Assembly: GCA_930367215.1 (NCBI GenBank)
Contig: OV884056.1
Span: 287,042,067 to 287,106,066 of the forward strand
DNA: 64,000 nt
Origin: Pollenia angustigena
Lineage: Eukaryota > Arthropoda > Insecta > Diptera > Polleniidae
Direction: 5' to 3'
Under the pieces are notes generated by a model. It did no database searches. It was not told the DNA's origin and saw only the letters and a program-made list of their open reading frames with translations. Positions 1-12,168 of the stretch are shown piece after piece (within the stretch, counting starts at the first letter, position 1; every line of letters starts with the position of its first letter). The position numbers were made by a program, and so were the translations under genes.

Positions 1-49
1 GTTAATTCACCTTGGGCCTAAAAAAATATATTTAATAGAAATGTTTATT

Positions 50-116
50 GGCGCATCGCTAGGCTAGTTGAAAGAGTATCAGTGCAAGAGTTGCGGGTTC
101 GATTCCCACCAAACTA
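50..116 (+). repeat. tRNA-derived SINE relic
   Basis: A tRNA-like stretch has an A-box-like segment near 57-70 and a good B box (GGTTCGATTCC) near 96-106, followed directly by an A-rich tail. The cloverleaf is incomplete and there is no proper acceptor stem, so I read it as a SINE head rather than a working tRNA gene. Its B-box region matches the SINEs at 20248-20391 and 32299-32395. Confidence 0.4.
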
Positions 117-263
117 AAAAAAAATAATCTGTGGATTTTAATTGATGTTCTATTTGTATTTACTTATCTCTTTTAATTTCAAGTTAATAAATTAAATTTA
201 AGCTTTTTTTAATGAAACAAAAGTTAAGCCACAAAATAGGCGTTAGAGAATATCATAAACTTA

Positions 264-443
264 TGGGACGATTACGGATGACAACTAAACTGAAGTTGAG
301 TAGCCTGCAGAGAAATTAGGCAAAGCCGCTCATGTTTAAATATAAAATAAAAAAAAAATTTGTATATTTTGACATGAGCGGCGTTGCCCAATTTTATTAC
401 TGGCAACTCAATATCAGCTGTGTTACCATCCGTAATCGACCCA
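264..443. mobile_element. Palindromic MITE, 3-bp TSD TTA
   Basis: Two arms of about 75 bp are inverted around a short AT-rich centre. The ends read TGGGACGATTACGGATG and the complement of CATCCGTAATCGACCCA. The flanks repeat TTA (261-263 and 444-446). A 3-bp duplication with G-rich ends suggests PIF/Harbinger mobilisation. No coding capacity is seen. Confidence 0.7.
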
Positions 444-478
444 TTAGATGAAAGGAAAATATTTGTATACACTAATGC

Positions 479-952
479 TATGTTCATACGACGATATAAA
501 CCACTGGTTTCGCTCTCTGAAACTAGATTGCCAAACATGCTGTTCATACGATTCGTTCTTGTTTCATTTTGACATTTTTTTTGTGTTGTTAGTGTGATTC
601 TTTTTAAAATAGATAAAAAAGTAAATAAAACTTAAAAATATATTATTTAATAGTTTTATTAATATTATTATGTTATTATTATCACTTTATTTTATTAAAC
701 ATCAATTTTTATTTTGTTTTTTTCTTTGTCTTGATTTTTTTTGCGAGCTAGTTCAGATAAACTAACGATAACTGTTATCAAAATTGGAGATGATAGTAGA
801 TTTTATCTGTTTCGCAGCATGTTTCAAAATGAAACGACCTGTTTCGCTCTCAAAATTTTGTATGGGGAAACAATTCGTTTCAATCATGTTTGGGGCGCGA
901 AACAGGAATAAGAGAGCGAAACGAGAATATTGGTGTCCGTGTGAACATGGTA
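479..952. mobile_element. Inverted-repeat element, ends like YATGTTCAYACG
   Basis: The left end (TATGTTCATACG, then GTTTCGCTCTCT near 507) is mirrored on the right (AGAGAGCGAAAC near 912, then CGTGTGAACATGG). The same terminal motif occurs at about 3646-3664 and at 63937, so this is a dispersed family. The target duplication is not clear. Short reading frames inside look accidental. Confidence 0.4.
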
Positions 953-1045
953 TAATGCTATTTTCAGACATGGGCAACTCGAACGAGATTAAGCTCTAAT
1001 CAAATCAAAATCGAGATAATTAATCACACATTGAAGTGATGTGTT

Positions 1046-3298
1046 CAGTGTTGCCAATTTAGCCATTTAGTGGCTAGATTTAGCCATTTTTCACCCTGTT
1101 TAGCCATTAAATAATGAGTTTAGCCATTAGCCATTTTTTTAGTCATTTTTCAACTTGTTTAGCCATACAATTTTTTTACCGTTTTTCTTTTAAAAGAATA
1201 ATTTTAATTTTATTATAAAAATTTATAAAATATAATTAACATTTTGAACAATTAAAACGCCTTTAATTTAAATCACAACTTTTACAAATGTTGGAAATCG
1301 CTATAAACTAAGATTATGAAACATCTTTCAAAATAAAGGAACAGTATTCCACTATTAAATTTATAAAATTGATCATCACAAACATCGCTGTTTCTTTCTG
1401 GTTGCAAGTATTTCAATAAAGGGATGCAGGCGGTAACAAAATTGTTTTAGAAATAATGCTGAAGTAGAGAGGGTGTTTAGCCAAGTAAACATCGTTAAAA
1501 GTAATTTGAAAAATAGGTTACATTAAGCAACCGTAAATTCGATTTTATCAATTAGGTAAATATTTTTACCATAAGAATACAATATTTATACCACCACCAC
1601 AATAGTTGGGAGGGTACTATGCGTTTGTGCTGATGTTTGTAACACCTTAAAATATTAGTCCTTAGCCCGCCTTTACGTAGTATACCGATTAACTCAGCAT
1701 CACGATGTTTGTCCGGCTGGCTGGCTGTCCATGTAAACCTTGTGCGCAAAGTACAGGTCACAATTTAGAGATTATTTGATAAAATTTGGTACAAAGGTTC
1801 TAATGTGGTGTAGGGTATCATAAAATCAGGTTTAACCGACTATACTTTCTTACTTGTTTTTTTATTGTACTTAGATCTGGACTCAAAGGGTTGGGTAAAT
1901 GTTGTCGTGATTATGATTTACCTTCAAATTATTTAAAACTTATGATCAGGGAAACCAGAAATATGCTCTAAAAAACACGTTTTATGCGCAATAAATATGC
2001 AGTAAAAACTGGAAAATATGCCCTGAAAAATGTTAAAAATATGCCCTTAAACATTAAAATTGCTCTTTTGAAGACACAATATTCAACAATTTAATAACAA
2101 AATCTAAAAAAAAACCTAAAAAGGTTAAAATTCATATAAGAGATGTTTGCGCCGAATATTATCTAGATATTAACATCCATATGGGGTTTTGTCTTAAAGG
2201 GATTGAAGGTACAGTCGCTAAATTGTTAACAAATGTTAACATTTAAAAGCAATTTAATTTAGCTAGTTAAGGACGGGAGCTTTGAGCAAATGTGAACCGA
2301 TTTGAAAATAATTAAATTTGAAGTAAAATATTTTTGGCACGAATTTAATTTAAATACCATCCTAATTAGATAGCTTGCGGACACAAAGAGTCTAATTTGG
2401 ATGTGAAATTATAGACCGATTCTCACCATTTGGATAGACTTCGTCCATATTTGATCAAACCATCTACAAAATTGGAACTTGTACTCTGCGCACAAGGCTA
2501 TCATGGACAGACAACCAGCCAGGCGGATGGATGGACATCGTTAGATCACTTTATAAAGTGATTCTGAGTCAATCGGAATACTAAAAGATTAGTCTAGATA
2601 CAAATCGCATAACATTTATTCTTAATGACAACCTGCTTTGTCTTACAATTTAAGAGTAAAAATTAAATGTAGATGTCGAAATTAAAGTAACAGATTTTGG
2701 AAAAAAAAAAAAAAAATTTTTTTATTTGCTGCGAAAGCTATTTTAGGCATCTAAAAAAATTGAATATGTATCAAAATATGCATTAAAAAGGCAAAATATG
2801 CACTATAAACCTAAAAAATGCTGCAAAAAGGCTCTTTTAACTAAAATATGCTGCAAATGTTAAAATATGCAAAAATATGCACTAACAAATCGATGCCAAA
2901 ATTCATAAAAATCTCTAAAACGGATAAATATATTGTTTCTGCCTTCATAGGTCGCAAAAGGAAAAACATGCAATTGCATATTTCTGGTTTCCCTGCTTAT
3001 GATTATTTGAAACTAATGAGTAATTCCCATGAGATGAACAATAACGACAACGAATTTTTCGATGATTTAATTTTTTAATATTAATTTATTTTAATATTAA
3101 TTTACGTTTATTCTTATTTATCAAATTGATCTTAACTAAAAATTACATCGTAAACAACTTTAAATGAATTATTTCTATTTTGTTATTGAATTTAAATGTG
3201 TTTTTATTTAAAAAAGTTTTTAGCCATTTTTTAGCCCATTTTTAGCCATTTTTTCCGTAAATTTAGCCATTTTTGGTCACCAAGTTTTGGCAACACTG
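1046..3298. mobile_element. hAT-like transposon, 8-bp TSD GATGTGTT
   Basis: The ends are CAGTGTTGCCAA and TTGGCAACACTG. They are flanked by identical 8-bp duplications, GATGTGTT at 1038-1045 and 3299-3306, the hallmark of hAT transposition. Repeated TTTAGCCAT motifs crowd both subterminal regions. A short acidic frame ending at 3078 could be the tail of a transposase, but no hAT catalytic region is readable. A second hAT-like element (1947-2995) sits inside it. A segment at about 1552-1760 is a dispersed repeat with relatives near 2485-2580 and 40208-40400. Confidence 0.75.
1947..2995. mobile_element. Nested hAT-like element, 8-bp TSD CTTATGAT
   Basis: The ends are CAGGGAAACCAGAAATATGC and its inverted partner, with CTTATGAT at 1939-1946 and 2996-3003. 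AAAATATGC motifs recur near both ends as subterminal repeats. It has no transposase frame and is non-autonomous. It interrupts the older element at 1046-3298, so it is the younger of the two. Confidence 0.75.
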
Positions 3299-3745
3299 GA
3301 TGTGTTAATCACTTCAAATTGACATGATTACAACTAAATTGCTTCATTAATCGCATAGAATCCTCTGAACATATGTACTTCAAACTGAGTATAATGTAGA
3401 ATTGGTCAACATGAACGTACCCCTTACGTGTACAACCGAACACGATTTCTTCTTAATGTTTGTCCTTAAATATTTCATTAATTTTGACAATTTATCATAA
3501 ATATGTTTGAAATAACCTTCTGATAACTTTATTAAAGTATTTTTTTATTATCCATTTGTAACATTTTAAACAAATATAAATTTGTTTATTGTGTTTTTTT
3601 TTTTCATAATCAACAAATGCATTTTGCTTACACGCGCTTAAAAACCAAGTGTGAACATGGCATAAAGTTGGTTTAAGATCCTACGATTCATACTCTCAAA
3701 AATCTGACAAAATTCTGCCCAACATTAAAATGTCTGCAAAACCTG

Positions 3746-4098
3746 GGGCCTAATTACCGCATTCGATATCGTGTAAGCTATCGTATCGAGTAAACTATCG
3801 TATTTTTCTGCATACGATAGACACTGACGATTCATCGATTTGGAACGTTAACGTTCGCATAGAAAATTATATGTAAAACAAAAACAATATTCGAAAATTT
3901 GTTTTTGTTTTAAATGTAGTTTTCTATGCGAACCTTGACGTTCGACATCGTTAAACAGGCAGTTAATGTCTTTGGTTACTCGATATCGAATGCTATCATC
4001 TCAAATTACGATACATTTTATTCGATATCGAGAGTCATAATACCAAAATAAAAAATTTCGATCAATTTTGCTAGATATCGTATGCGGTAATTAGACCC
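3746..4098. mobile_element. MITE, GGGYCTAATYACCGCAT family, copy 1
   Basis: The terminal inverted repeats (TIRs) are GGGCCTAATTACCGCAT and its inverse, flanked by CTG on the left and TTG on the right (a slightly decayed 3-bp duplication). This copy is longer than the two at 7937 and 37688. It carries an extra internal palindrome, roughly 3840-3955, whose arms contain ACGTTCGCATAGAAAA. Confidence 0.7.
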
Positions 4099-4101
4099 TT
4101 G

Positions 4102-5790
4102 ATGTTGATGACACACTATCACACACATACAAACATACATATGATAGCATAAATCCCCTGCCGTCAAATGAGTAGCTTACTACAAAAAAAGCCAACTTTA
4201 AGTACTACTAAGCAATGAAAATTTACATTAACCAAAGTGCATACAAACACTGTGTATTTTAAGTAGAGAGAACCAAGTCGATTGGCAAACAAACGGCTCC
4301 AAGACCCACAAAAGATTTAATTATTTAGGGCCATTATTACAATATACGGAGTAGAAATTGGTAATCGGTAATGGCCAGGTAAAAGTTTAATTAAAAAATT
4401 AAATAAAACAACTAAATACAATTTTAATAAAATAGTTTATTTAAAAAAACCAACTTATATCTAACTTTAAGTAGTAAGCTTATATCTAGCTACAAAAAGT
4501 TAACTTTAAGTTAACGGCAAGGTAACTAACTTTAAAGTTAACTGAAAGTAATGAAGAGTCGGACAATTGACTACTTCCTAGGACATCGCAATGTTAAAAT
4601 AGTTAGTTAATCCCATATAAAAGTAATGCAAGTGACAACCACCACTACTTGAGAAACAGTTAGCTTTCAGTTAAATTAAAGATAACTGAATGCCCGACAG
4701 GGTCTACAATTTTTTTAAAGTTTTCACAAACAGTTGCAAATCGCCGACTTGCAAAAAAAAAATCTGTCACACAGTTAAATTTATAGATCGCACTTTTATA
4801 CTTCCAAAGCACAAATTGTATTTTCATTCCGGGAATGAAATTTTTCATTGGATTAATGAAAAAAATTTTATGAAATTGATTCATTAGATTTATGAAGCAT
4901 AATTCTTTCAGTGTAGGCTTGTTGGTAGTAAGCTGTTCTATCAGTGCGATGGCTGCGAGTGCGATGCCCGCCGGAGTATCTGGTCTGTTTTACAACATCG
5001 AGCTGAAGGTATTCGTTACTATTGCTCGATAAATTAAGTTTGAGCATTATTTGTAATTGTATTAGTAACTCTTAATAAATTAATAATATATAAACAATCT
5101 ATCGACCAACCCGTTTGTGTACTCAAAAGTAATGATAAAGTATTTTTCGACGTTCTTCACTTACAAACATTCAGTTGTTTTTTTGGAGGGAACCATTATA
5201 TGGTTGTGACTTCTTGATGGATAACTGCTTTAACCATAGTAAGGTTGCCGGTGACTACATTATGTTTAATAATCCACAATATGTTTAAAAATTTTCGTTA
5301 GTAATAATTTTGTTGGAGGTGACCATATTGTGAAATATGTTTGCTCTGGGTGCACTTAGAAACTGTAAATAAAAGGATCAAAATATAGAAGTCTGCAATC
5401 ACTCAAAAAAATATATGCATAAAGATTACCACGTATTTTATGATAATTTTAATCATATGCTCTCAATTTACTATTTTATAAAATTTGTAATCTTCTGTTT
5501 TTGAAATACTAAATACATTCCTTTTGGTAGTTTTCTCAAAATTATTAAGCATTAACCCATTAAAGCCAGTACTTTTTTTGGAATTGTGGAATGAAACACA
5601 TTGTCCGGTTTGTCCAAAATACGATGGAAACACGATTTTCGTATAACGCTTTAGTAGTTCTTTTAGTAAGCTTTGTCGTGAACAAGTTGTCAAAGAATGA
5701 TTGCAATAAAAATAAATGATGTCTTAAATTCTACAAAGTCATCTAAAAGGTATTAAAGGGGCTGCAAAATTTTTTTTCCAAGCCCTGAAA
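4102..5790. other. Non-genic AT-rich stretch
   Basis: No gene is recognised. Around 4440-4690 there are several interlocking copies and inversions of AACTTTAAGTTAAC, a probable decayed inverted-repeat element. At 4915-5130 a GC-richer block ending in AATAAATTAATAATATATAA looks a little like an LTR end, but no second LTR or primer site was found. The short minus frame at 5463-5693 shows no domain I recognise. Confidence 0.3.
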
Positions 5791-5793
5791 TTG

Positions 5794-6010
5794 GACTGGC
5801 CATTAATTTCGTCACGATTGGACGATCTTCCAAAACAAATCAAATATTCCAAAATACAAATGTATGCTGACAACGTTCAGCTGTATCTTAGTAGCAACAG
5901 AGATTCAATTACGTCAAGAATACAAGAATTAAATCATGATCTTGACAAAATACATACATGGGCTTTAGCTAATGGTTAACGTCTTAATTCAAGCAAATCA
6001 AAGTGTCTAA
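5794..6010 (+). pseudogene. Jockey-like non-LTR RT fragment
   Basis: A short reverse-transcriptase piece contains DLPKQIKYS, then the catalytic-site region YADNVQLYLS (the usual YADD is altered to YADN), then DKIHTWALANG and, past an in-frame stop, LNSSKSKCLIL. This matches the finger-to-thumb part of Jockey-group RTs. Neither end of the element is present. The altered catalytic Asp, the stop and the truncation make it a dead relic. Confidence 0.65.
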
Positions 6011-7754
6011 TACTTTGTTGTTACATGTGTTTTACTATTAAAAATAAATTTTAATATAAAGTGAACAGAAAAAAAGAAAAATAAAATGGGAAAGTGAAGA
6101 CAGTTTGTTGAACGATCGCGGTGCTACGATCCTCAAAATAAAAGGGAGCCAAGTAGTTTGTCTTTCCAAGAACAAGAGGACAGAAAGAACATTATTTTAT
6201 CTTTTAGCTATGGTGCCGAATGTTTATCTCACAGTTTATTTAAATAAATAATAAATTTACATTTAAAAAATTAAAATATTTTTATTTATATTCCACATTG
6301 TTTTATAATCCACATTTGAAAAACATTTGAGAATTACGTTTGAAAGCAAGTTGAAAATAAAGGCATTTTTCAATTTGAAAATAATTTCCCCTTTTTGTTG
6401 AGAACGCTATGATTTTCAAATGATTTTCAAATCATTATCAAACGTTTGTCGTTTGAGAAAACGTTTGATTTCAAATCATTTTCAATTTGAAATCAAACCT
6501 CCGTGTTTGTTGGGTATGTGTAAAAAAATAATTATTAAAAATGCTCAAACAAAATGAGGTATGTGTAGTTTTTTCGAAAAAAATTTTTATAGCTGCCCAA
6601 TGGCTAATAAGTCGAGTTTTATTTCACGAAATACTTAAAGCAATGCTAACATTTGTTCAACTTAACGTTTCGCTTTAAAAATATCTGCTAAGGTAACTAC
6701 ATAAAACGGTTTTTTTTGCTCCCCGCCAGTGATTTGTTGCAAAAATTGCTAGCCGCAGGTTAAATACGTTAGCCGGATAAAACTATACCATCAACGGCGA
6801 CGCCTCTGGCGATTTTTCCAGAATAAGCAAAACTGATTGAGTTTTTTCTTTTATGTTTATGTTTTTAAAGTTTCATTTGATTTGACAGTATTTTTATTTA
6901 TATTTTTTTTTATTACAGTTTAAACAAAAAGCAGTTTAGTTGAAAACATTGTTTTTAAATGACTTTATGACCGTCCGGTTGTTATATGTATGTTAATAGT
7001 GCCTGTCATTGTTGTTTAATATATATTGGGTGTCATTGTTAACAGCAGATTGTTTAAAAAAAAACCTTAAATACTAAAACTAAACGCATAAAAGTTTTCT
7101 TTTAACAAGATTTTAATAATATAATGTAGAAAATTTTATGTTTTTTCATAATATTTAACCAAATATTTATGGTTCCACATAATGCTTGTTTTTGTTAAAT
7201 GAATAATGCCAAAATTTATTAGTTGTGATGGAAGTGTCTCTAGGGAGTGTCACCACAAAAAAAGAGAAACATCTCTGATTTGTGGTAAATTTTTTTCTTT
7301 CATAATTTATTTATGTATCCTCATATAACGAAATATGAGCTTACAAGAAATAATAAAAACTTATTCCAATTGCTAAATTTACGTTCTGTCAATGCAGGAT
7401 GAAAATTCTCCGAATCATGGATTCCCGTGTAAAGTGCTCTTCTGATTGAATAAGTGCTGCAGTGTCTGTTCTCCTTAAGCGACTGTGGCCGTAACCATTT
7501 AAAATATTTCGAGCTAGTGGATGTTGGGTGCAGTCCAAGCCTTTTTAGACATTTGTGATCATAGTCATTACTGATGGCACATCAAGGCCTTTGTGAATGT
7601 TCCAAGTTTTGTACATACCAGCAATGTTGTAAATTAAGCCATTTGAGAGGAAATTAAAATATTTCTTTCTTTACTAATACATTTTCGACCAATCCAATAG
7701 CTCTTGAACATCTTGTAAGAATTAATGGGTCAGTAAAGCATCAATTTATTTAAT
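6011..7754. other. Non-genic stretch with repeat fragments
   Basis: No gene is seen. At 6290-6510 there is a loosely palindromic tract built from AAATCAAACG-like words. About 6735-6815 is the inverse of 27880-27965 (shared words AGCCGCAGGTTAAA and GTTAGCCGGATAAAACTA), so both belong to one dispersed repeat. Confidence 0.35.
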
Positions 7755-8748
7755 CACCCTTATTCTATTTGGCGTCGGCAATAACAACGGCAGTTTTAAG
7801 GCAACGGCAATTCTTATCAAAGACAACATTAATTCTATGTTAAATTGGTATTTTGTAAGAGTATTATGACGCCGTTGACTATTTATCGATAATGTTAATA
7901 AAATACAGCACACATCTCTAATATTAAAATCATCTGGGGTCTAATCACCGCATACGATACTATCGTATCGAATAAACTATCAAATGTTTTTGCATACGAT
8001 AGACACTGACGTATCGAATAAAAACTCGATCAATGTAATCTCGAGTTACTCGATAACGAATGCTATTATTTCAAATTCAATCCATTTCATTCGATATCGA
8101 GTTTCATGATACCAAAATAAGTAATTTCGATCAATTTTGCTCGATATCGTATGCGGTGATTAGACTCCTGATTCATTTTGTTTACTTTTTTTTATAAGAA
8201 AAAAAATTCTGTGCTGTTTATGCAAAATTTTAAGTTAAATAAAAATTAGTTTGTAAAAAAAATAATGTTTAAATAAAATTTTTTTTTTATTATATTAAAT
8301 ATTCCCAGGGATATTTAATTTATTAGGAAAACAGACCCTGCATAATTCTCTGACTAGTAATGGATTTTTTACAAGCTCTTCCACTAGCTTCTCGAACTGG
8401 CACTTAGTTGTTATTTGAATTTTTTCAATTATATCCACAAAAAATATATCAAAACACAACACAAATGAAGAAAAGTATCAAAACCGCCGTAGAAATCAAA
8501 ATTGCAGCCAACCATAACGAAAATTTTTTAAAACACGACACAAAGCAGCATAAGACAACACTAAAAATGCCGACGACAAAATCAAGGGCAATTTAAGGCA
8601 ACAGCAACGCCAATTTCTTCTTAGAAAATACCAAACATATGTTAACAGTCATCGAATATGGCAATATTGCCAACGGGAATACGAAATTGAAACAAAACAT
8701 AAAAAACGGCGTTGTCAACTGTTGACGACGCCAAATAGAATAAGGGTG
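7755..8748. mobile_element. Harbinger-like non-autonomous element, TSD AAT
   Basis: The ends are CACCCTTATTCTATTTGGCG and its inverse, flanked by AAT at 7752-7754 and 8749-8751. Nearly the same ends bound 36142-37363, which carries a Myb/SANT-like frame. This copy has no such frame. The MITE at 7937-8167 is inserted in it. Confidence 0.7.
7937..8167. mobile_element. MITE, GGGYCTAATYACCGCAT family, copy 2, TSD CTG
   Basis: It has inverted ends GGGTCTAATCACCGCAT with CTG at 7934-7936 and 8168-8170. The interior is filled with TATCG/CGATA words in both orientations. It is 231 bp, matching the copy at 37688-37917 in size and layout. Confidence 0.75.
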
Positions 8749-8814
8749 AATATGCCTTCTGAACTTTAGAGCCACTGTTGTGGTGTGAGTTGGTGTGGGT
8801 ATAAACGGAATTAT

Positions 8815-10090
8815 TATACCCTTCACCGAAGTTAAAAGGGTATATATAACTTTGTCATTCCGTTTGTAATTTCTACCATATTGATCTTACACCCTATAAA
8901 GTATATATATTCTGGGTCCTTATGAAAAGCGAAGTTCAAATCCGGTTGTCCGTCTGTCCATCTGTCTGTTGAAATGGGTTTTCCGAAGCCCCCAGATATG
9001 ATGGGGGCTTGGTTAGGGTATCTTTATGTCAGGTATTCTTATTATAATTTTGCTATTGAAATTCAGCCAGATTGGTCCACAAATGGCTGAGATATTAGCA
9101 AAAAACCTTTTTGTTGTTGTAATTTTATTACTTTTTCTGTATAGCTAGAGAACGGCAAGAGCCAAAGTTTCCAAATTAGGTACACACATTTAGGTTGTCA
9201 ATACACACCATCCCACAAAATGTGGGCGGGATTGGAGAAGTAGGCGTGGAACCTCCCGTACAAAAAATATCAAAAATTTTATAAAAACCTGAATTGTTGG
9301 ACTATTTTATGACCTATGGTTACGCTTTATATTTCAAAAGACCGGAAATCTTTAGTAGAAAATATTTTCTGAAAATTTCGGAAAAATTGGTTCAGATACG
9401 AAAAAGTTATGGCCGAAATAAAATTTTTTTTTAAATACCCATTTTCGGGAACCATAGATCTTCCCGAGTCCAAGCTTTATAAATCAAGTAAATGGTAAAT
9501 TTCTTCCTAAGCACATCGGTATTTAAATCTGTCAAACGGGTTTAAAAATGGCTAAGTTATAATCAAAATACTGAAATCCCAAAAGTTATTTTTTTATACC
9601 CTTCACCGAAGGTAAAAGGGTATACATATATAACTTTGTCATTCCGTTTGTAATTTCTACAATATTGATCCTACACCCTAAAAAGTATATATATTCTGGG
9701 TCCTTATGAAAAGCGAAGTTCAAATCCGTTGTCCGTCTCTCAACTGTGTTGAGTTGAAATGATATTCAAATAACGTTCCTTCATGGTTCAGTTGTTTAGG
9801 GGGTGTGTTAAGTTAGAAACTGTGAGTTCGAATCTTGTTTTTTTAAAAAGAAAATTTTTTTTTTAATATTTTTATTTTTTTTTTATGTTCTAAAAACGAT
9901 TTTAAAAAATATTTACCAGTTTTCGCTTTTTAAATTTAATTTATAATGAAGTTTTAAGTATTGTAAATATGTATGTATGTATGTATATGTAAAATCTATT
10001 TAGTTTTTGTCTAGTTGCTCTGTATTCTGCTCCAACAATGGTGAAGGGTATATAAGATTCGGCACAGCCGAATATAACACTCTTACTTGG
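8815..10090 (+). repeat. Dispersed repeat, TATACCCTTCACC start, 3' hairpin
   Basis: The repeat opens with TATACCCTTCACCG and a GTCATTCCGTTTGTAATT block, repeats that opening at about 9596, and closes with GGTGAAGGGTATATAAG and a perfect 7-bp hairpin, ATTCGGC-ACA-GCCGAAT (10057-10073). Further copies are at 16259-17460, 59146-60228 and 62903-63377. The 3' hairpin recalls Helitron/Helentron (DINE-like) termini, but I see no replicase, so the class is an inference. Confidence 0.5.
9783..9840 (+). repeat. Possible tRNA-like SINE head
   Basis: An A-box-like TGGTTCAGTTGTTTAG is followed about 35 bp later by a B-box-like GAGTTCGAATC and a T-rich run. It lies within the dispersed repeat at 8815-10090. 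The match is weaker than in the other SINE heads of the window. Confidence 0.3.
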
Positions 10091-10629
10091 TTTTTTTATA
10101 ATTTGGTTACATAAATCCTGCGCTCGCACTTATTTAATAAAAAATCGTTTTACCAGCCTTATTAAAAAAAATTGGATAAAAGAAAAACTAACCCCCCGAC
10201 CACACAAGAAATAAGTTTGGCAAATATTGCCGCTGCAACTGTGAAATTATATTGCTTTAACAAGATGACAGCATAAATATGTACATGTTTAGCAACAAAT
10301 GTTATAATACATTGCTGAGCAATTATTTTATTAAAGATGGTATTCTTGCTGAAACTTCGTTAGAAAAATATTTAAGATTTTACCTATTGTGCAATATTTA
10401 AAACTTGTTTATAATTAATCAAAATAAAAGTTTTTAAAATGTCAAATATCCATTAAAACTCATTAAGTTTTAATTTCATTTGTAACAAACAAAATAATGT
10501 CAATTAATAATTTTATAGATTCACGCATTCGATTAGAAAATAAAGTAGTACAATACAAAAATAAAACATTTCCGCAACAAATTCATAGTGTTATAATATA
10601 AATAATAAATTCATTACAAAAGAGTCACA

Positions 10630-10875
10630 TTAGGCATCTGCGGTAAAAGTTTTGCAACTTTTTTGTCTGTTGCATTCATAAAAATATTTAATGCTCGGAA
10701 CACAATTCTGTCGTACGTCGTAGTAACTCAGAACGTATTCCCGTAAATTTTTATAAGCACTCTCAATTACCCACAATTCCGTCGCAAACGTATTTTGGTT
10801 TCTATAAAAAATAATCTTAGAAAATTCCAAATTCATTTCAATTGTTGTTTTTTCCATTATTTTCTTTTCAAACAT
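10630..10875 (-). CDS. Unassigned small ORF (81 codons)
   Basis: An open frame with an internal methionine run at its start and three cysteines near its end. I recognise no domain, signal peptide or membrane segment. It diverges from the decayed frame starting at 10988. It could be a chance frame, an exon, or part of a decayed transposon; no splice or codon-use evidence favours a real gene. Confidence 0.15.
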   Translation of the reverse strand: MFEKKIMEKTTIEMNLEFSKIIFYRNQNTFATELWVIESAYKNLREYVLSYYDVRQNCVPSIKYFYECNRQKSCKTFTADA

Positions 10876-10987
10876 TCAATTTGTAAACACAAAAAGCAAT
10901 TCATTAAATATTTTTAAAACAATACGGTCGTATCACACTTCTGTCAATCTCTATAATTGTATTTTGACATTTATTCGTTTATACAAA

Positions 10988-11231
10988 TGTATAATAATAG
11001 CAACCCTGTAAACACCAAAAAATTGGTAGATTTTACTACAGAAGAAATAACGGTTTTGGAACAGCAATGGCAAAAGCTGAATGCAAACGAATTGATGAAC
11101 CAAAGTTCAACTATTGAATTCTGGATAGGTGTTTAGAATATGATGAAAACAGATCATATTCTAATGGTATTTTGACCAACACTTTGGAAATTAAGGAAAA
11201 CTATTCATATAATGGCGTGTTTAATGTGTAA
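10988..11231 (+). pseudogene. Possible hAT C-terminal remnant
   Basis: Starting at an ATG, the frame reads through LEQQWQKLN and STIEFWIGV, then stops; after a frame change it continues CLEYDENRSYS to another stop. The spacing of an LxxxWxxL segment and an EFW segment is reminiscent of the hAT dimerisation region. The match is short and I cannot exclude coincidence. Confidence 0.25.
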
Positions 11232-11301
11232 TTAAATTTACTGAAAATGCTGTTGAATAGCCTTTTATGTTTTTAATGATAATTTTTGTTTTTACTTATC
11301 G

Positions 11302-11537
11302 GCCATGTTCTGACAATCGCACGATTTGAAATCGCAAAACGCCAAATTTATTTTATGATGTTCCTTAACTCGTGCGTTTGGCTTGCGATCTGCTATAGTT
11401 TCTTACAAATAGTCTAGTTCCCTTTTGTAATTTTAAGTCGCCAAACTTCTTGCTGTTGAGATTAACAGAACATCTAATTTGCGATTTTAAGTCAGAATCG
11501 CCAAAATTAAGCGTTTTGCGATTGTCAGAACATGCCC
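11302..11537. mobile_element. MITE, GGCATGTTCTGACAATCGCA family
   Basis: Left end GGCCATGTTCTGACAATCGCA is mirrored by the right end (complement GGCATGTTCTGACAATCGCA). GCAAAACGCCAAA-type words face each other inside. A related decayed copy is at 14198-14405 and a related end near 15820. Confidence 0.5.
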
Positions 11538-11900
11538 GTATATTTTGTATTTAATAGTATATATCTGTGGCAATAAATAATGCTTTTTAATTTTATTACA
11601 TATTCTTATTATTTTTTTCACGCTGCTAAATTTCAAGTATTAAATGTCATTATTAATTAAACTATTTGCATTTATATTTTAACTTTCACAATTCATTTTA
11701 GACAAAACCCTTAATATTTCAAAACACGAAATTTCGACTTTAGCCATTATTATTTATTGCCACAGATATGTAGGTATATCGTTACCTAAAATGCAAAAAA
11801 CCCAATCTTACATTTTGAAAATTTTACAAAAAACCATTTAAAATGTTAAATTTATTAATCGCCTTATAATTTATTTTTCTTCTACTTTTCTAAACCTAAA

Positions 11901-12168
11901 GGCCCAACCATAATATGCATAGCCTTGCTTAACCTACTGTCAAAAATTAACAAAAAGTCTCTCAAATGTATTTTAAAAGCAAAAACAAAATCAAAAAAAC
12001 ATTTGATTCCGTACGGAATGTGCGATCAGTTTCGCACTTTGCTTAAGCAAATGACAATTTCATAAAACTTAACAAAAATTTTCTTCAAGTTCAATATGGT
12101 TTGCCTCATATGATTAACATGTATTCGCACATTTGCTCAAGCCAACATAAGCACATTATGGTTGCGCC
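11901..12168. mobile_element. MITE, GGCSCAACCATAATRTGC ends
   Basis: The left end GGCCCAACCATAATATGC is mirrored at the right (complement GGCGCAACCATAATGTGC). There is no coding capacity, and a target duplication is not obvious. Confidence 0.55.

Noticed and set aside
4915..5130. An LTR retrotransposon end
   Set aside because: No second LTR, primer-binding site or gag/pol frame was found nearby.
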